Positions 39,660-49,631 of a stretch of DNA of 64,000 nucleotides are shown one piece after another. The DNA is taken from assembly GCA_030950375.1 (NCBI GenBank), contig JAUZRN010000011.1, forward strand, positions 1-64,000. The letters run 5' to 3'. The translations under genes and the position numbers were made by a program. The notes beneath the pieces are model-generated. The model worked only from the letters and a program-made list of their open reading frames with translations. It was not told the DNA's origin and did no database searches. How positions within the stretch are numbered: position 1 is the stretch's first letter; every line of letters begins with the position of its first letter. This DNA is from Rhodothermus sp. (GTDB lineage Bacteria; Bacteroidota; Rhodothermia; Rhodothermales; Rhodothermaceae).

Positions 39660-41774
39660 ATGCCTATGTCGTCTGTGGAGCCCTTCACTTCTGTTACCCG
39701 TAACCCGCTCGTCGATCTGTCGGTGATCATCGTGAACTATAACGTGCGTGAGCTGCTCGAGCAGGCGCTGCATTCGGTCTTTCGAGCGACCGACCGGCTG
39801 GTTGTGGAAGTTTTTGTCGTGGATAACAACTCCGTAGACGGCTCGGTTGAAATGGTTCGCACCCGATTTCCTCAGGTGCATCTCCTGGTCAACACCCACA
39901 ATGTCGGCTTCAGCCGCGCCAACAATCAGGCCATCCGTCGTGCTCACGGCCGCTATCTGCTTCTGCTTAATCCCGACACCATCGTGCAGGAAGACACGCT
40001 CCGCACGATGGTAGACTTTCTGGATGCCCACACCGACATAGGGGCAGCCGGCTGTAAAATTCTCAATCCGGACGGTACCTTTGCTCCGGAAAGTCGTCGA
40101 GCGTTTCCAACACCGGCTGTCGCTTTTTATCGAATGATAGGCTTAAGCCACCTCTTCCCCCGCAGCCGACGGTTCGGGCGCTACAACATGACCTACCTGT
40201 CACCCGATGTCGAGACGGAAGTCGATGCACTCAGTGGCTCCTGCATGTTCGTTCGGCATGCCGCGCTTTACTTTTCGCGGGCAGCCTATGAGCGCCTGTG
40301 CCGTGAAGGGCTCGGCGCTACGGCGCACCTGCTGCCCGGAGGTCTGCAACCCGATGGCGGTGCCGGCCTGCTCGACGAAGCGTTTTTCATGTACGGGGAA
40401 GACCTGGACTGGTGCTACCGCATTCAGCAGGCCGGCTGGAAGATTGTCTATACGCCGCGTACTCAGATCATTCACTATAAAGGAGAAAGTACCAAGAAGG
40501 GAGAATTGCGCTACGTGCGGCTGTTCTACGGAGCCATGCTCCGGTTCGTTGAAAAGCATTTCCGCGACCGTTATCCGCCGGTCTTTCTGTCATTACTTCG
40601 CACCGGTATTGCATTGCGGGCCGGACTGTCTGCCCTGCATCGCAGCATCCGCCGACTGATGCCGCTGTTGTTTGACGGCGCGTTGACTGCGCTGGTTGTC
40701 ACAACGGCGGGCTGGCTGCGCTCCCTGATGGCCGGACGTCCGCTGGCGTCGCTATTTCTGCTCACCGTAGTGCCGGCCTACGCGCTGAGCACTGTGGCGG
40801 GTATTGCGTTGATGCACGGCTACCGTCGCGGTCGCATCTGGCAGTTGCGTCCGGTCTTCTATGGTACGCTGATCAGCCTGCTCTTTATGGGCACGTTGTC
40901 GTTTCTGGTACCTGACATTGCATTCTCCCGGATGGTTGTGCTGCTCAGCGCTCCTTTTATGTTCATCTTGCTGATGGGATGGCGGCTCCTATGGCGCCGT
41001 CGCCGTTCCACTCGCCTGCAACGGGCCCTGCTGGTCGGACCAGCCGATGAAGCTCGCCGCCTGTACCGCCTACTGGAAGCGGTCCCCTGGCCGTCGTTTC
41101 ATCTGATCGGATACGTCTCACCGCAGCCGAACGAAAACGCATCGCCGCCTCCCCCTTGCCTGGGCGCGCTGCATCACCTGCGCGATCTGGTGCGTCTGCA
41201 ACAGGTGGATACCGTCATTTTTGCCACAGCCGGCCTTTCACACACCACCGTCCTGCAGCTCATTCAACAGCTTCGTGATCTGCCGCTACAGTTCAAAATG
41301 CTGCCGGAAGGCCGCTCCCACGTAATCGGCAAAGCGCATATCGAAACGCTCGAGCCCCCCTCCCTTGTCGATGCAGAAGCGGCCCTGCCTACACTCCGGA
41401 GCCTACCTGTGCGTCGCGCGTTGGAGTGCAGCCTGGCACTACTGGGACTGGCGCTGTTGCCGCTCCTGAAAGGACTGGCCCGCTTGACCGCCCACCCCGG
41501 ACTGAACCGGCTGGCTCGTCGCCTGACAGCCTTACCCGACGTACTACGCGGCCGTCAGGCCCTTGTCGGATGCCGACCCGACGAATATGTGCTACTACCC
41601 CGCGCCTGGGACATCCAGCCCGGCCTGTTTGCCGTGAGCGAGGCGCGGCCTACCCCCCCCCGCAATCCTGAAGATATTCGTCAGCTTTATGCTTATTATA
41701 TGCAGCAGCGGACGACCTGGCTGGACCTGGTGCTGCTGCTCCGGGCTATCCGTCGAATGCTTTATACAGCCTGA
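39660..41774 (+). CDS. GT2 glycosyltransferase fused to a decayed polyprenyl glycosylphosphotransferase
   Basis: About 704 residues from the ATG at 39660 (ATG at 39666 is equally possible). The N-terminal 300 residues form a WbbL-like GT2 domain: [43 protein letters not shown] and [10 protein letters not shown]. Then come about four membrane helices and a CoA-binding-like domain ([13 protein letters not shown], about 465-580) as in the N-terminal part of WcaJ-type enzymes. The C-terminus retains a membrane helix and then [14 protein letters not shown] and WDIQPGLF, two late elements of sugar-phosphate transferases, but the catalytic stretch with KFRSM between them is missing. It likely acts in exopolysaccharide assembly through the GT2 domain. 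Confidence 0.85.
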   Translation: MPMSSVEPFTSVTRNPLVDLSVIIVNYNVRELLEQALHSVFRATDRLVVEVFVVDNNSVDGSVEMVRTRFPQVHLLVNTHNVGFSRANNQAIRRAHGRYLLLLNPDTIVQEDTLRTMVDFLDAHTDIGAAGCKILNPDGTFAPESRRAFPTPAVAFYRMIGLSHLFPRSRRFGRYNMTYLSPDVETEVDALSGSCMFVRHAALYFSRAAYERLCREGLGATAHLLPGGLQPDGGAGLLDEAFFMYGEDLDWCYRIQQAGWKIVYTPRTQIIHYKGESTKKGELRYVRLFYGAMLRFVEKHFRDRYPPVFLSLLRTGIALRAGLSALHRSIRRLMPLLFDGALTALVVTTAGWLRSLMAGRPLASLFLLTVVPAYALSTVAGIALMHGYRRGRIWQLRPVFYGTLISLLFMGTLSFLVPDIAFSRMVVLLSAPFMFILLMGWRLLWRRRRSTRLQRALLVGPADEARRLYRLLEAVPWPSFHLIGYVSPQPNENASPPPPCLGALHHLRDLVRLQQVDTVIFATAGLSHTTVLQLIQQLRDLPLQFKMLPEGRSHVIGKAHIETLEPPSLVDAEAALPTLRSLPVRRALECSLALLGLALLPLLKGLARLTAHPGLNRLARRLTALPDVLRGRQALVGCRPDEYVLLPRAWDIQPGLFAVSEARPTPPRNPEDIRQLYAYYMQQRTTWLDLVLLLRAIRRMLYTA

Positions 41775-41782
41775 ACACGCTT

Positions 41783-42814
41783 ATGGCGCAGAAAGCTTCG
41801 AAATACCTGCTTGATTTTGAAAAACCTATCGTCGAGCTTGAGCAAAAGCTCGATGAGATGCGCGCGCTGATGGCCGAAAATCCAGAAGTGGATCTTTCTG
41901 CGGAGATAGCGGCGCTGGAAGCACGCGTAGCAGCGCTCCGTGAGTCGGTCTATCGTAACCTGACCCGCTGGCAGCGGGTGCAAATCGCGCGTCATCCTGA
42001 TCGTCCCTATACGCTCGACTATATCGAGGCCCTTTCGGAAGGCTTCGTCGAGTTACACGGCGATCGCTGCGCTGGCGACGACCCGGCCATCGTCGGCGGA
42101 TTTGCCACATTCCAGGGCGCCCGCTTCGGGTATCGCGATCGTACCGTACTCTTTGTAGGCCACCAGAAAGGGCGCGATACAAAAAGCCGGAAGTACCGCC
42201 GCTTCGGTATGCCCAATCCTGAGGGTTACCGCAAGGCACTACGGCTGATGAAACTGGCAGCCAAGTTCGGCAAACCCGTTGTTACTTTGCTCGACACGCC
42301 GGGGGCCTATCCCGGTATTGAAGCCGAAGAACACGGCCAGGCCGAAGCCATTGCCCGCAATCTATTCGAAATGGCTCGGTTACCGGTCCCAATTGTGGTG
42401 GTAGTAATTGGCGAGGGGGCTTCAGGGGGCGCCCTGGGTATCGGGGTAGGCGACCGCATCCTGATGCTGGAAAACGCCTGGTATTCGGTCATTGCGCCAG
42501 AAAGCTGCTCGCAGATTCTCTGGCGGTCCTGGGACTACAAAGAAGAAGCGGCCCGCGCCTTGAAGCTTACAGCGGCTGACCTGCTCAAGCTCGGCGTCAT
42601 CGACGAGATCATTCCTGAACCTGTCGGTGGAGCACACCGCGATCCCCAGGCTACCTTCCAAGCGGTCGGTGCCGCCATCGCCCGGGCACTACAAGCCCTG
42701 GAAGGCATCGCGCCCTCGACCCTGATCGATACGCGCATCGAAAAATTCGCCCGGATGGGCATCTATCGAGAAGCCTCAGAGCCCACCCCCTCGACTGAAT
42801 CCGGAACGGCATGA
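41783..42814 (+). CDS. accA: Acetyl-CoA carboxylase carboxyltransferase subunit alpha
   Basis: 343 residues, the usual AccA length, with an N-terminal coiled-coil ([21 protein letters not shown]) and the crotonase-fold catalytic part: [74 protein letters not shown] and [15 protein letters not shown]. It transfers the carboxyl group from biotin to acetyl-CoA to form malonyl-CoA, the first step of fatty acid synthesis, with AccD. accD is not in the window. ATGA overlap with the thioesterase gene. Confidence 0.97.
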   Translation: MAQKASKYLLDFEKPIVELEQKLDEMRALMAENPEVDLSAEIAALEARVAALRESVYRNLTRWQRVQIARHPDRPYTLDYIEALSEGFVELHGDRCAGDDPAIVGGFATFQGARFGYRDRTVLFVGHQKGRDTKSRKYRRFGMPNPEGYRKALRLMKLAAKFGKPVVTLLDTPGAYPGIEAEEHGQAEAIARNLFEMARLPVPIVVVVIGEGASGGALGIGVGDRILMLENAWYSVIAPESCSQILWRSWDYKEEAARALKLTAADLLKLGVIDEIIPEPVGGAHRDPQATFQAVGAAIARALQALEGIAPSTLIDTRIEKFARMGIYREASEPTPSTESGTA

Positions 42815-43269
42815 TCCGACACGTCTATCAACATCGGGTACGCTACCGCGAATGCGATCCGATGGGTATGGTGTATCATGCCCATTATGTGGACTACCTG
42901 GAAGCGGCACGTACCGAAATGCTACGCGCTCTGGGACTTCCCTATCGCGAACTGGAGACCGCCGGCATCATTATGCCCGTGGTGGCGCTGAACCTGCACT
43001 TTCGTCGGCCCGCTTACTACGATGAACTGCTGGATATTATAACCATGATCCGGGAGCTCCCACGGGCCCGGCTGTTCCTGGATTATGAGGTGCGCCGCCA
43101 TGAAACACAGGAGCTGCTGGCCACCGGTCAGGTAACGCTCTGCTTTGTCGATCGCGCCCGCAATCGCCCTATACGCGCACCGAAGGTCCTGCTGGACGTG
43201 CTGCAACAGGCGTTGGCATCTTCGCTGTCAACCGACGGCCAGCCTGAACGCTCATGCCTGCCGAAATGA
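42811..43269 (+). CDS. Acyl-CoA thioesterase, YbgC/4HBT family
   Basis: 152 residues, hotdog fold. [28 protein letters not shown] carries the active-site Asp of 4-hydroxybenzoyl-CoA thioesterases (D in ECDPMG). YbgC-type enzymes hydrolyse short-chain or aromatic acyl-CoAs and are often tied to the Tol-Pal or fatty acid systems. It is ATGA-coupled to accA and overlaps nadC. Confidence 0.9.
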   Translation: MIRHVYQHRVRYRECDPMGMVYHAHYVDYLEAARTEMLRALGLPYRELETAGIIMPVVALNLHFRRPAYYDELLDIITMIRELPRARLFLDYEVRRHETQELLATGQVTLCFVDRARNRPIRAPKVLLDVLQQALASSLSTDGQPERSCLPK

Positions 43270-44168
43270 CAACATCGGCTGCCTGGCCTCCCTACCTGGA
43301 TGAAGCAACGCTGGATACGCTGATCCGACAGTGGTTGGCCGAAGACATCGGTCCGGGCGATGTTACCACCGAAGCCACCGTTCCCCTGGATCGCCAGGCA
43401 CGCGGGCTTTTCCTCGCCAAAGCATCAGGGATTATCGCCGGGTTGCAGGTAGCCACTCGCGTTTTCCAGATCGTGGACCCTCAGGTGCGCCTCACCTGGC
43501 ATCAGGCAGACGGCACCCGGGTAACAGCCGGTACCATCTTTGGCACCGTGGAAGGACCAGCTCGTAGCCTGCTCATGGCAGAGCGGTTGGTGCTGAACCT
43601 GATGCAACGCATGAGTGGTATCGCCACAGCTACCTATCACCTCGTAGAACGTGTCCGCCCCTACGGTACAAAAGTCCTTGATACTCGTAAGACAGCACCA
43701 GGGCTGCGGTTGCTGGATAAATGGGCAGTACGCCTGGGCGGCGGTACCAACCACCGTCTGGGACTCTATGACACGATTCTTATCAAAGATAATCATATAG
43801 TAGCTGCGGGCGGTATTCGCGAAGCCATCGAAGCCGCTCACCGATACTGCGCACAACGCCAACTGACCCTTCCTATCGAGATTGAAGCCCAATCTCTGGA
43901 AGATATCGATGCCATCCTCACCACTGGAGGTGTCGACTGGATCCTGCTGGACAATTTCGCCCGACGGCTTCCTGACGGCACACTTGACGTCGAACCCCTT
44001 CGTAAAGCCGTTCAACGCATCGATGGCCGCTTTCACACAGAAGCCTCAGGCAACATTACCCTCGAAACCGCGGCGGCCATTGCTGCCACCGGGGTCGAAG
44101 CTATTTCCTCCGGCGCTCTGACGCATTCCGTTCGCGCGCTCGACCTGTCGCTGGAACTCACGTTGTAG
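43254..44168 (+). CDS. nadC: Nicotinate-nucleotide pyrophosphorylase (carboxylating)
   Basis: 304 residues from 43254, or 300 from the ATG at 43266 that overlaps the thioesterase stop as ATGA. Family motifs are WLAEDIGPGDVTTEATV, AERLVLNLMQRMSGIAT, VLDTRKTAPGLR, and KDNHIVAAGGI; the PRPP/quinolinate-binding Arg and Lys residues are present. It converts quinolinate and PRPP into nicotinate mononucleotide, a step in de novo NAD synthesis. Confidence 0.95.
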   Translation: MPAEMTTSAAWPPYLDEATLDTLIRQWLAEDIGPGDVTTEATVPLDRQARGLFLAKASGIIAGLQVATRVFQIVDPQVRLTWHQADGTRVTAGTIFGTVEGPARSLLMAERLVLNLMQRMSGIATATYHLVERVRPYGTKVLDTRKTAPGLRLLDKWAVRLGGGTNHRLGLYDTILIKDNHIVAAGGIREAIEAAHRYCAQRQLTLPIEIEAQSLEDIDAILTTGGVDWILLDNFARRLPDGTLDVEPLRKAVQRIDGRFHTEASGNITLETAAAIAATGVEAISSGALTHSVRALDLSLELTL

Positions 44169-44227
44169 GAGACTTTGCCGAAAAGCTGGCGTTATAAGGC
44201 CCAGACCCGTTCACGAACCGGGCCTAT

Positions 44228-45406
44228 ATGTCTATGACCGAGTTCATTCGTCTTCTGACCCGGCAACTACAGGTGGCTTTCCCCCCTTCCCAGGCCTACC
44301 CCCTGCATACCCTACGTCGGCTGGGAATACCCGATGCCCTCACACATTACCTGCAGCATCAGGCAATCGCTCGGGCAGAGGCTCGGCTTCCTTCTCTTGA
44401 TAACACCTGGTTCGAAGTCGAAGCACCCGAAGTTCAACAAACCTATCAAGCGCTGTGCACCCGATTGCGTTCGCATCTACGCATTCCGCCCCAGGTATGG
44501 CCAGAACTGCTCAGCCAGAGCGTTCAGGCTCTGGTGCAGTACCTGACTCGACCGATCCACACACTCACGACCCACATCTTCTCGGAAGATGAAGTGCTAC
44601 CAGCCGAAAAGGTACTGCAGCGTATGCACTGGTTTCTCCCCTATGCCTACTTCCGAGAAGCCGTTGCCCTGTACGTCGAGGAAAAACAGATCAACCAGCT
44701 ACAACGGCGGCGTTTCACCGAGCTGTTGCACCGCATCGATCGGAAGCTGACGGCTGACTTTGATGCCGACGCCTGGCTGCGGCTGCTTCGCCCGCTTTAC
44801 GAACTGGCTGCCCTGCTACCGGAACGGCCAACAGCGCTTCCAGCCTCCCTGCTGATCGCCTTCTTTGCAGAGAAACAACAGCCGTACCTGGTGCAGCGAC
44901 TCCAGGCGAAAGGCCCCGCCCTGCTGACAGCCGAAACGCTGCATGCACTGATCGCCGATAAGCCGTCCATAACCACCGAATCCGAAGAAGAAGCAACGCT
45001 CCCCCTGTGGCGCCGCTTTCAACTTCAGCAGACAGCGCCCGAAGATGCCCAGGCACCTACCATCGGCACCACCCCCCTTCCCCGCTGGATGCAGTTTTAC
45101 CAAAAACCGCTGACTGAACAAATCCCGGAGCCTCCCACGGCCGACCTGGAACGAGAAGTGCTCGGCGAAACCGGCCTGCGCAATCGCGAACTGTTCATCA
45201 CGCATTTGTTCCGTGGAGACCGGGCCGCCTACGAACGCGTACTGCGCCGGCTACGCGACACGCCCACCTGGACCGAAGCCTCTCAGCTTATCGCGGAAGA
45301 AGTATTCCGTCGCTACCACGTGAATATCTACAGCGAACCGGCCGTCGCCTTTACCGACGCCGTTGAGCGTCGATACCGAAAAAACCGGGCATCCCCCTTG
45401 CAATAA
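44228..45406 (+). CDS. Conserved-looking soluble protein, unknown function
   Basis: 392 residues, no signal peptide or membrane segment. Mostly helical by eye, with a Thr/Glu-rich linker near 255-270 (ITTESEEEATLPLWRRFQLQ) followed by a tail with PLPRWMQFYQKPL, and a compact C-terminal helical region ending in HVNIYSEPAVAFTDAVERRYRKN. The composition and codon use look native. No catalytic motif is recognised. It is preceded by an imperfect hairpin near 44197-44225 just before the start. Confidence 0.7.
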   Translation: MSMTEFIRLLTRQLQVAFPPSQAYPLHTLRRLGIPDALTHYLQHQAIARAEARLPSLDNTWFEVEAPEVQQTYQALCTRLRSHLRIPPQVWPELLSQSVQALVQYLTRPIHTLTTHIFSEDEVLPAEKVLQRMHWFLPYAYFREAVALYVEEKQINQLQRRRFTELLHRIDRKLTADFDADAWLRLLRPLYELAALLPERPTALPASLLIAFFAEKQQPYLVQRLQAKGPALLTAETLHALIADKPSITTESEEEATLPLWRRFQLQQTAPEDAQAPTIGTTPLPRWMQFYQKPLTEQIPEPPTADLEREVLGETGLRNRELFITHLFRGDRAAYERVLRRLRDTPTWTEASQLIAEEVFRRYHVNIYSEPAVAFTDAVERRYRKNRASPLQ

Positions 45407-45468
45407 AGACACCCGGTGTGTATCGTTAGCCCAGTGTTGAAGTATTGCTTTAACTAAAGTAGAAAATC

Positions 45469-47646
45469 GTGGTACGGGGATTATTGTTGCTGTGGCTTGT
45501 CTGGTGCCTCATAGATACCACGCAGGCGCAAGATACGACCACAACCAGAACGGCGGCTCCGCTGGAGCGTCTGCAGGCCTTTCCTTCCGAAGAAATTCCG
45601 TTCGATCGGCGGTTGCGCCTGCTGGGCACCAGCCTGGTTGGCTTATTGCCGCCTGCCGACAGTCTGGATGAACCCACCCTGCTTGAATACCTGGCGCATC
45701 TGTACAACCATCAGGCGCGCATCCTTAAAGCAGAAGCGGCTGGTGAGCTGGAAACAGCCGCCCGCTTGCTTGACGAAGCGCTTGAGGCCCTGGCCATGCT
45801 GAGCCGCCAGCCCCACATTGCTTCTAATGTGCGCTTCCGGGAACTATACCGTTCGCTGATTACGGAGTACGAACAGCTCTATGGCATACCGCCGGACACG
45901 TTGACCCTGAGCTACGGCGACATCTTTGCCTTTCGTGAAGCGATGTTTGCAGCCATGGACGCTGTGCGCGAGCCGCTGCTGGAGGACGTGGCCCCCCTCA
46001 ATCTGCCTGCTCCTCACAGCACCGTGCCGCTCACCATGAACCGGCTTGTCAAAATGAGCATAGACTATCTGTTGCGCGAGCCGGAACAACATCTATTGCG
46101 CTGGCTGAGTCGGGCGGAGACCTACTTTCCCATGATCGAGCACATCTTTAAAGAAGAAGGCGTCCCAGATGAGCTCAAATACCTGGCTATGATCGAAAGC
46201 GGCCTCAATCCCTACGCTCGGAGCCGAGCCGGGGCCGTAGGTATGTGGCAATTCATGGCTGGAACAGCCCGTCTCTATGGGCTGCGCATCACGCCCTGGG
46301 TAGACGAACGCCGGGACCCGGAAAAATCCACCCGTGCGGCCGCACGCCACCTGAAAGATCTGTACGCCCTGTTTGAGGACTGGCATTTAGCGCTGGCCGC
46401 CTATAATGCCGGCGCGGGACGGGTTCGGCGTGCACTCAGCCGAGCTGCAGTTCGTCATGGTACCGAGCAGCTCACCTTCTGGGACATCTATCCGTATCTA
46501 CCGCGCGAGACGCGTAACTACGTTCCTATGTTCATAGCAACAGCCCTTGTGGCCTCCAATCCAGCGGCTCTGAACCTGACCGTCCAGCCTGGCCCCCGCT
46601 ATGAATACGACTATGTGCCCGTACAGGGCATGCTTTCCCTGGAAGAGATTGCGCGCATGGCAGGGACCGATGTGGCTACGCTACGTGCCCTGAATCCCGA
46701 GCTGCGTCGCAGCATCCTGCCGCCCACGCAGGGCCCCTACTTCATTCGTTTACCCCTGGGTAGTTACGCTCGTTTTGCAGCAGCCTATGCGCAGCTTCCC
46801 GAAGATCGGAAGCGTCCCGTCACGACCTACACGGTACGCCGTGGAGACGCACTCAGCATCATTGCCCGACGCTTTGGGGTAAGTGTCTCAGCGCTCATGC
46901 GCGCCAATGGCTTGCGAAGCACCCTGATTCGACCGGGACAGCGGCTGATCGTGCCGGTACCTCGTTACAAAAGCGCACAGGCCCTGCAACTGGCCGAAGC
47001 GGTGCCGGTGCGTGTGCAGTATGGCGGTCGATCCATACGCCCGCTTCGCGTTGTTTCGCCTGCAGCAAAAGCACCGGCTACCCCTTCAGCCCAGCCTGCC
47101 GCTCTGGAAACAGCAGCCCCTGAACCGGCCACCGCCCCGTCCGACAGAACCACCTCCACCGATGCCAGAGCCCCCACACGCGTCGTCTACACGGTACGCC
47201 CGGGCGATGCGCTTAGCAAGATTGCCCGGAGGTATGGCATTTCGGTAGCCGATCTCAAGCGCTGGAATCGCCTCTCCGGTAATACCATCCGCGTCGGACA
47301 GGAACTGGTGCTGTATTTGTCGGAGCCGGTCATGCCAGAACGAGTGGTGTACCGCGTGCGTCCCGGCGACACGCTCAGCGAAATCGCCCAGCGCTTCGGC
47401 GTATCCGTACGAGATCTCAAACGCTGGAATGGCCTGCGCTCCAACCGCATCTACGTCGGACAACGCCTGAGCATCTATCCGGAAGCGGAGGTCTTACGGG
47501 GCTATACCGTCTATCACGTACAGCCCGGCGACACGCTCAGCGAAATCGCCCAGCGCTTCGGCGTATCCGTACGAGATCTCAAACGCTGGAATGGCCTGCG
47601 CTCCAACCGCATCTACGTCGGACAACGCCTGAAAATCTTTTCCTGA
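45469..47646 (+). CDS. MltD-like lytic transglycosylase with LysM repeats
   Basis: 725 residues with a GTG start and a signal peptide (about 1-20). The SLT catalytic domain (about 200-360) has [24 protein letters not shown], catalytic Glu about 243, then [10 protein letters not shown]. Four LysM peptidoglycan-binding domains follow (from about 454, 574, 628 and 682), and a degenerate fifth lies near 380. The last two are 54 residues apart and identical over 36 residues, from an exact 109-base DNA repeat. MltD enzymes cleave glycan strands to 1,6-anhydro muropeptides during wall growth or envelope assembly. Confidence 0.93.
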   Translation: MVRGLLLLWLVWCLIDTTQAQDTTTTRTAAPLERLQAFPSEEIPFDRRLRLLGTSLVGLLPPADSLDEPTLLEYLAHLYNHQARILKAEAAGELETAARLLDEALEALAMLSRQPHIASNVRFRELYRSLITEYEQLYGIPPDTLTLSYGDIFAFREAMFAAMDAVREPLLEDVAPLNLPAPHSTVPLTMNRLVKMSIDYLLREPEQHLLRWLSRAETYFPMIEHIFKEEGVPDELKYLAMIESGLNPYARSRAGAVGMWQFMAGTARLYGLRITPWVDERRDPEKSTRAAARHLKDLYALFEDWHLALAAYNAGAGRVRRALSRAAVRHGTEQLTFWDIYPYLPRETRNYVPMFIATALVASNPAALNLTVQPGPRYEYDYVPVQGMLSLEEIARMAGTDVATLRALNPELRRSILPPTQGPYFIRLPLGSYARFAAAYAQLPEDRKRPVTTYTVRRGDALSIIARRFGVSVSALMRANGLRSTLIRPGQRLIVPVPRYKSAQALQLAEAVPVRVQYGGRSIRPLRVVSPAAKAPATPSAQPAALETAAPEPATAPSDRTTSTDARAPTRVVYTVRPGDALSKIARRYGISVADLKRWNRLSGNTIRVGQELVLYLSEPVMPERVVYRVRPGDTLSEIAQRFGVSVRDLKRWNGLRSNRIYVGQRLSIYPEAEVLRGYTVYHVQPGDTLSEIAQRFGVSVRDLKRWNGLRSNRIYVGQRLKIFS
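47362..47632 (+). repeat. 109-base exact direct repeat within the LysM region
   Basis: Positions 47362-47470 and 47524-47632 are identical at every base. The repeat spacing of 162 bases equals 54 codons, one LysM unit plus linker, so the reading frame is preserved. The linkers between copies differ. The earlier LysM copies are diverged at the DNA level. Confidence 0.95.
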
Positions 47647-47792
47647 AAGAACTGTTTTTTTACCCAGACGCACGGAAATGTTTTCCGCCGCTTAGACGAA
47701 ACTCACGCTGTAAGGCATCGTTCGTTTAGCAGGCACACGGCTTGTAGCCAGGATGTGCAGCATCATGCACCCATCCATCCGGAGAAAATGCT

Positions 47793-48299
47793 ATGTATGA
47801 CGAGCAACTCCGCAAACTGATTGAACAGTTTCGCGCAAAATTTCTGGAGCTTTCCAACGAAGACATTCAACGCCTCGTTGAAGAAACCAGAGCAGAAGCG
47901 CTGGCGGAAGCCCGAGCAATCATCAAAGAGCAGATGCTCCAGGCCATTCTGGAGCAATCGGCTCGCTTGCAGGCTCATAAGGCGATGCCCCAACCAGCTA
48001 CTGCAGCGCAGCCGACCGTTGCCCAACCGGCAGAAGCCCCCAAGCGTCCCCCTTTTGAGACACCCCGGGTGACGCTGGTCAGCCGTCCCGAAACACCTCC
48101 GGCACCGCCTTCGGAAAAATCGGCGCAGGCTACGCCTGCACCAGCGGCTGTCGAAACGGAGCAAAACGGATCAGAAATTGAGGGCGCGCGCCAGATTCTA
48201 CGCGAGATCGAAAACCTTCGCCAGCAGCTGAGTGCCAACGAGGAATGGCTCACGCGGGGTAGTTCGGCTGAAGACGAAGCGGATCATGCCGGAACCTGA
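47793..48299 (+). CDS. Coiled-coil/Pro-rich protein paired with GvpF/L
   Basis: 168 residues. Residues 1-65 are a charged helical module (QRLVEETRAEALAEARAIIKE, then LQAILEQSARLQ), 66-135 a Pro/Ala-rich linker, and 140-168 a short coiled coil (ILREIENLRQQLSANEEWL). The N-terminal module resembles the N-terminus of the next gene (RQEALVLARAVLKQWWLQAILEQVTR), so the two share a paralogous segment. There is no membrane segment. The gene overlaps the GvpF/L gene by 14 bases. Function unknown; possibly a partner or scaffold of the GvpF/L protein. Confidence 0.75.
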   Translation: MYDEQLRKLIEQFRAKFLELSNEDIQRLVEETRAEALAEARAIIKEQMLQAILEQSARLQAHKAMPQPATAAQPTVAQPAEAPKRPPFETPRVTLVSRPETPPAPPSEKSAQATPAPAAVETEQNGSEIEGARQILREIENLRQQLSANEEWLTRGSSAEDEADHAGT

Positions 48300-49191
48300 G
48301 CTCGACAGCCCAGCAGCCCGCTGGTATTTTTCTGAAAGGGAAGTATACCAGCTGACCGAGGCTTCCCGTCAGGAAGCGCTGGTGCTGGCGCGTGCCGTAC
48401 TCAAGCAGTGGTGGTTGCAGGCCATCCTCGAGCAAGTAACCCGCCACCTACATCCTATCACGGCTCCAGAATCCCAGGTTTACTACGTCTACGGTATTAC
48501 ATGGGCCGGCCAATCGGTCCGTGGGCCGGAACCAGTGGCGCTCATTCCCTTCCGTAATGTGCAGGCCATCGTACGGCGCGTCCCGGCCCGTGATTATAGT
48601 CTGGAAGCTATCCGGCAGCGCCTTCACGACACGGAGTGGCTACGTGCCCAGCTTCGGGCACATCATCAGTTTCTGGCCTCTTTGCAGCTCGAAGGCCCGC
48701 TGCTCCCCTTACGCTTTGGCACGATCTGTCCCGAACAGACGCATGTCCGAGCGCTGCTGGAGGCCAATTACGAAGATTTCTGCGCCACGCTGGCATTGTT
48801 GGACGGTCGGCAGGAATGGCTATTTCAGCTCGACGTTGATCGTGCGCGTCTGAAAGAGGCCGTCGCGCTGGTCCAGGGCACAACTGCCGACGACCCATCG
48901 CTCACGGTCGAAGTAGATCGGCTCTTGCAAATAGCGGCCGAGCACTGTCACCAGACACTCTCCGCCTTGGCTGACCGGGCCAAAGTGCAACGTCTGGAGG
49001 TCCGACGCCATCCTGTACTACGCGCCGCCTATCTGGTTGCTACCGAACGCACAAGTGCTTTCCGTGATCGTGTGGCCTCGCTGGAGCGGGCCTACCGGAC
49101 ACTGGGCATCCGACTACAGCTGAACGGCCCTTCACCCCCGTTCAACTTCGCCCGGCTGCATCTGGAAGTACCAGCCGCTGCTCCGGTATGA
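48286..49191 (+). CDS. Orphan GvpF/GvpL-family protein with N-terminal extension
   Basis: 301 residues from the ATG at 48286. The N-terminal 60 residues are a helical module shared with the upstream gene. From about 63, YYVYGITWAG begins a GvpL/GvpF domain with VQAIVRRVPARDYSLEAI, then LPLRFGTICPEQTHVRALLE and a DGRQEWLFQLDVD segment. GvpF/L proteins are accessory gas-vesicle proteins that bind the structural protein GvpA. No gvpA or other gas vesicle gene lies in this window. It may therefore be a repurposed GvpF/L, or the rest of the locus may lie elsewhere. Confidence 0.85.
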   Translation: MPEPELDSPAARWYFSEREVYQLTEASRQEALVLARAVLKQWWLQAILEQVTRHLHPITAPESQVYYVYGITWAGQSVRGPEPVALIPFRNVQAIVRRVPARDYSLEAIRQRLHDTEWLRAQLRAHHQFLASLQLEGPLLPLRFGTICPEQTHVRALLEANYEDFCATLALLDGRQEWLFQLDVDRARLKEAVALVQGTTADDPSLTVEVDRLLQIAAEHCHQTLSALADRAKVQRLEVRRHPVLRAAYLVATERTSAFRDRVASLERAYRTLGIRLQLNGPSPPFNFARLHLEVPAAAPV

Positions 49192-49631
49192 AACACCGCT
49201 GGCACCCCCCTGCCTGGATGCCGGTTACCCTGTTGTTTGTTTACGGAACCCTTCGTGGCCAATTGCCCCGCTTTCTTCCACCCACCCTGCACGAAGCGAT
49301 TCGCTCGCTGGGACGTGCCTGCTACCGGGGGCGTTTGTACGATCTCGGCGCCTATTCCGGCGCCGTCCCCGATCCCGACGGCCTCGTACACGGCGAATTA
49401 TATGCCCTGCAACAAGACCAGGCCGCCCGTATCTTTGCCTATTTGGATGAATATGAGGGGTACGATCCAGACCGACCGGAAGCCGGTGAATACCGGCGTG
49501 TCCAAGATACTGTGTTCCTACCGGACGGCCATCCAGTGTCGGCCTGGATCTACCTGTACCACGGCGATCTGTCGCAGGCACGCCTTATCTCATCTGGCGA
49601 CTATCTGCGCGATCGCTCGCTGCAACCCTGA
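49188..49631 (+). CDS. Gamma-glutamylcyclotransferase-like protein (AIG2/GGCT fold)
   Basis: 147 residues. The family signature is FVYGTLRGQLPRFL near the N-terminus, with GRLYDLGAYSGAV, the LDEYEGYDPDRPEAGEYRR acidic catalytic segment, and a final AWIYLYHGD. The fold acts on gamma-glutamyl amines or dipeptides; specificity is unclear. It is ATGA-coupled to the GvpF/L gene (49188-49191) and convergent with sdhB. Confidence 0.85.
   Translation: MKHRWHPPAWMPVTLLFVYGTLRGQLPRFLPPTLHEAIRSLGRACYRGRLYDLGAYSGAVPDPDGLVHGELYALQQDQAARIFAYLDEYEGYDPDRPEAGEYRRVQDTVFLPDGHPVSAWIYLYHGDLSQARLISSGDYLRDRSLQP

Noticed and set aside
44197-44225. Imperfect hairpin (AGGCCC...GGGCCT) before the 392-residue gene
   Set aside because: Six-base outer stem with weak inner pairing and no T-tract; too weak to call as a terminator or regulator.
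47362-47632. Tandem repeats considered as a CRISPR array
   Set aside because: There are only two exact copies, in frame in a LysM protein, with 53-base coding linkers. No cas genes are present.
47793-49191. A gas vesicle locus
   Set aside because: Only a GvpF/L-like gene is present. No gvpA, gvpN or other structural gene is seen in the window, so vesicle formation cannot be claimed.
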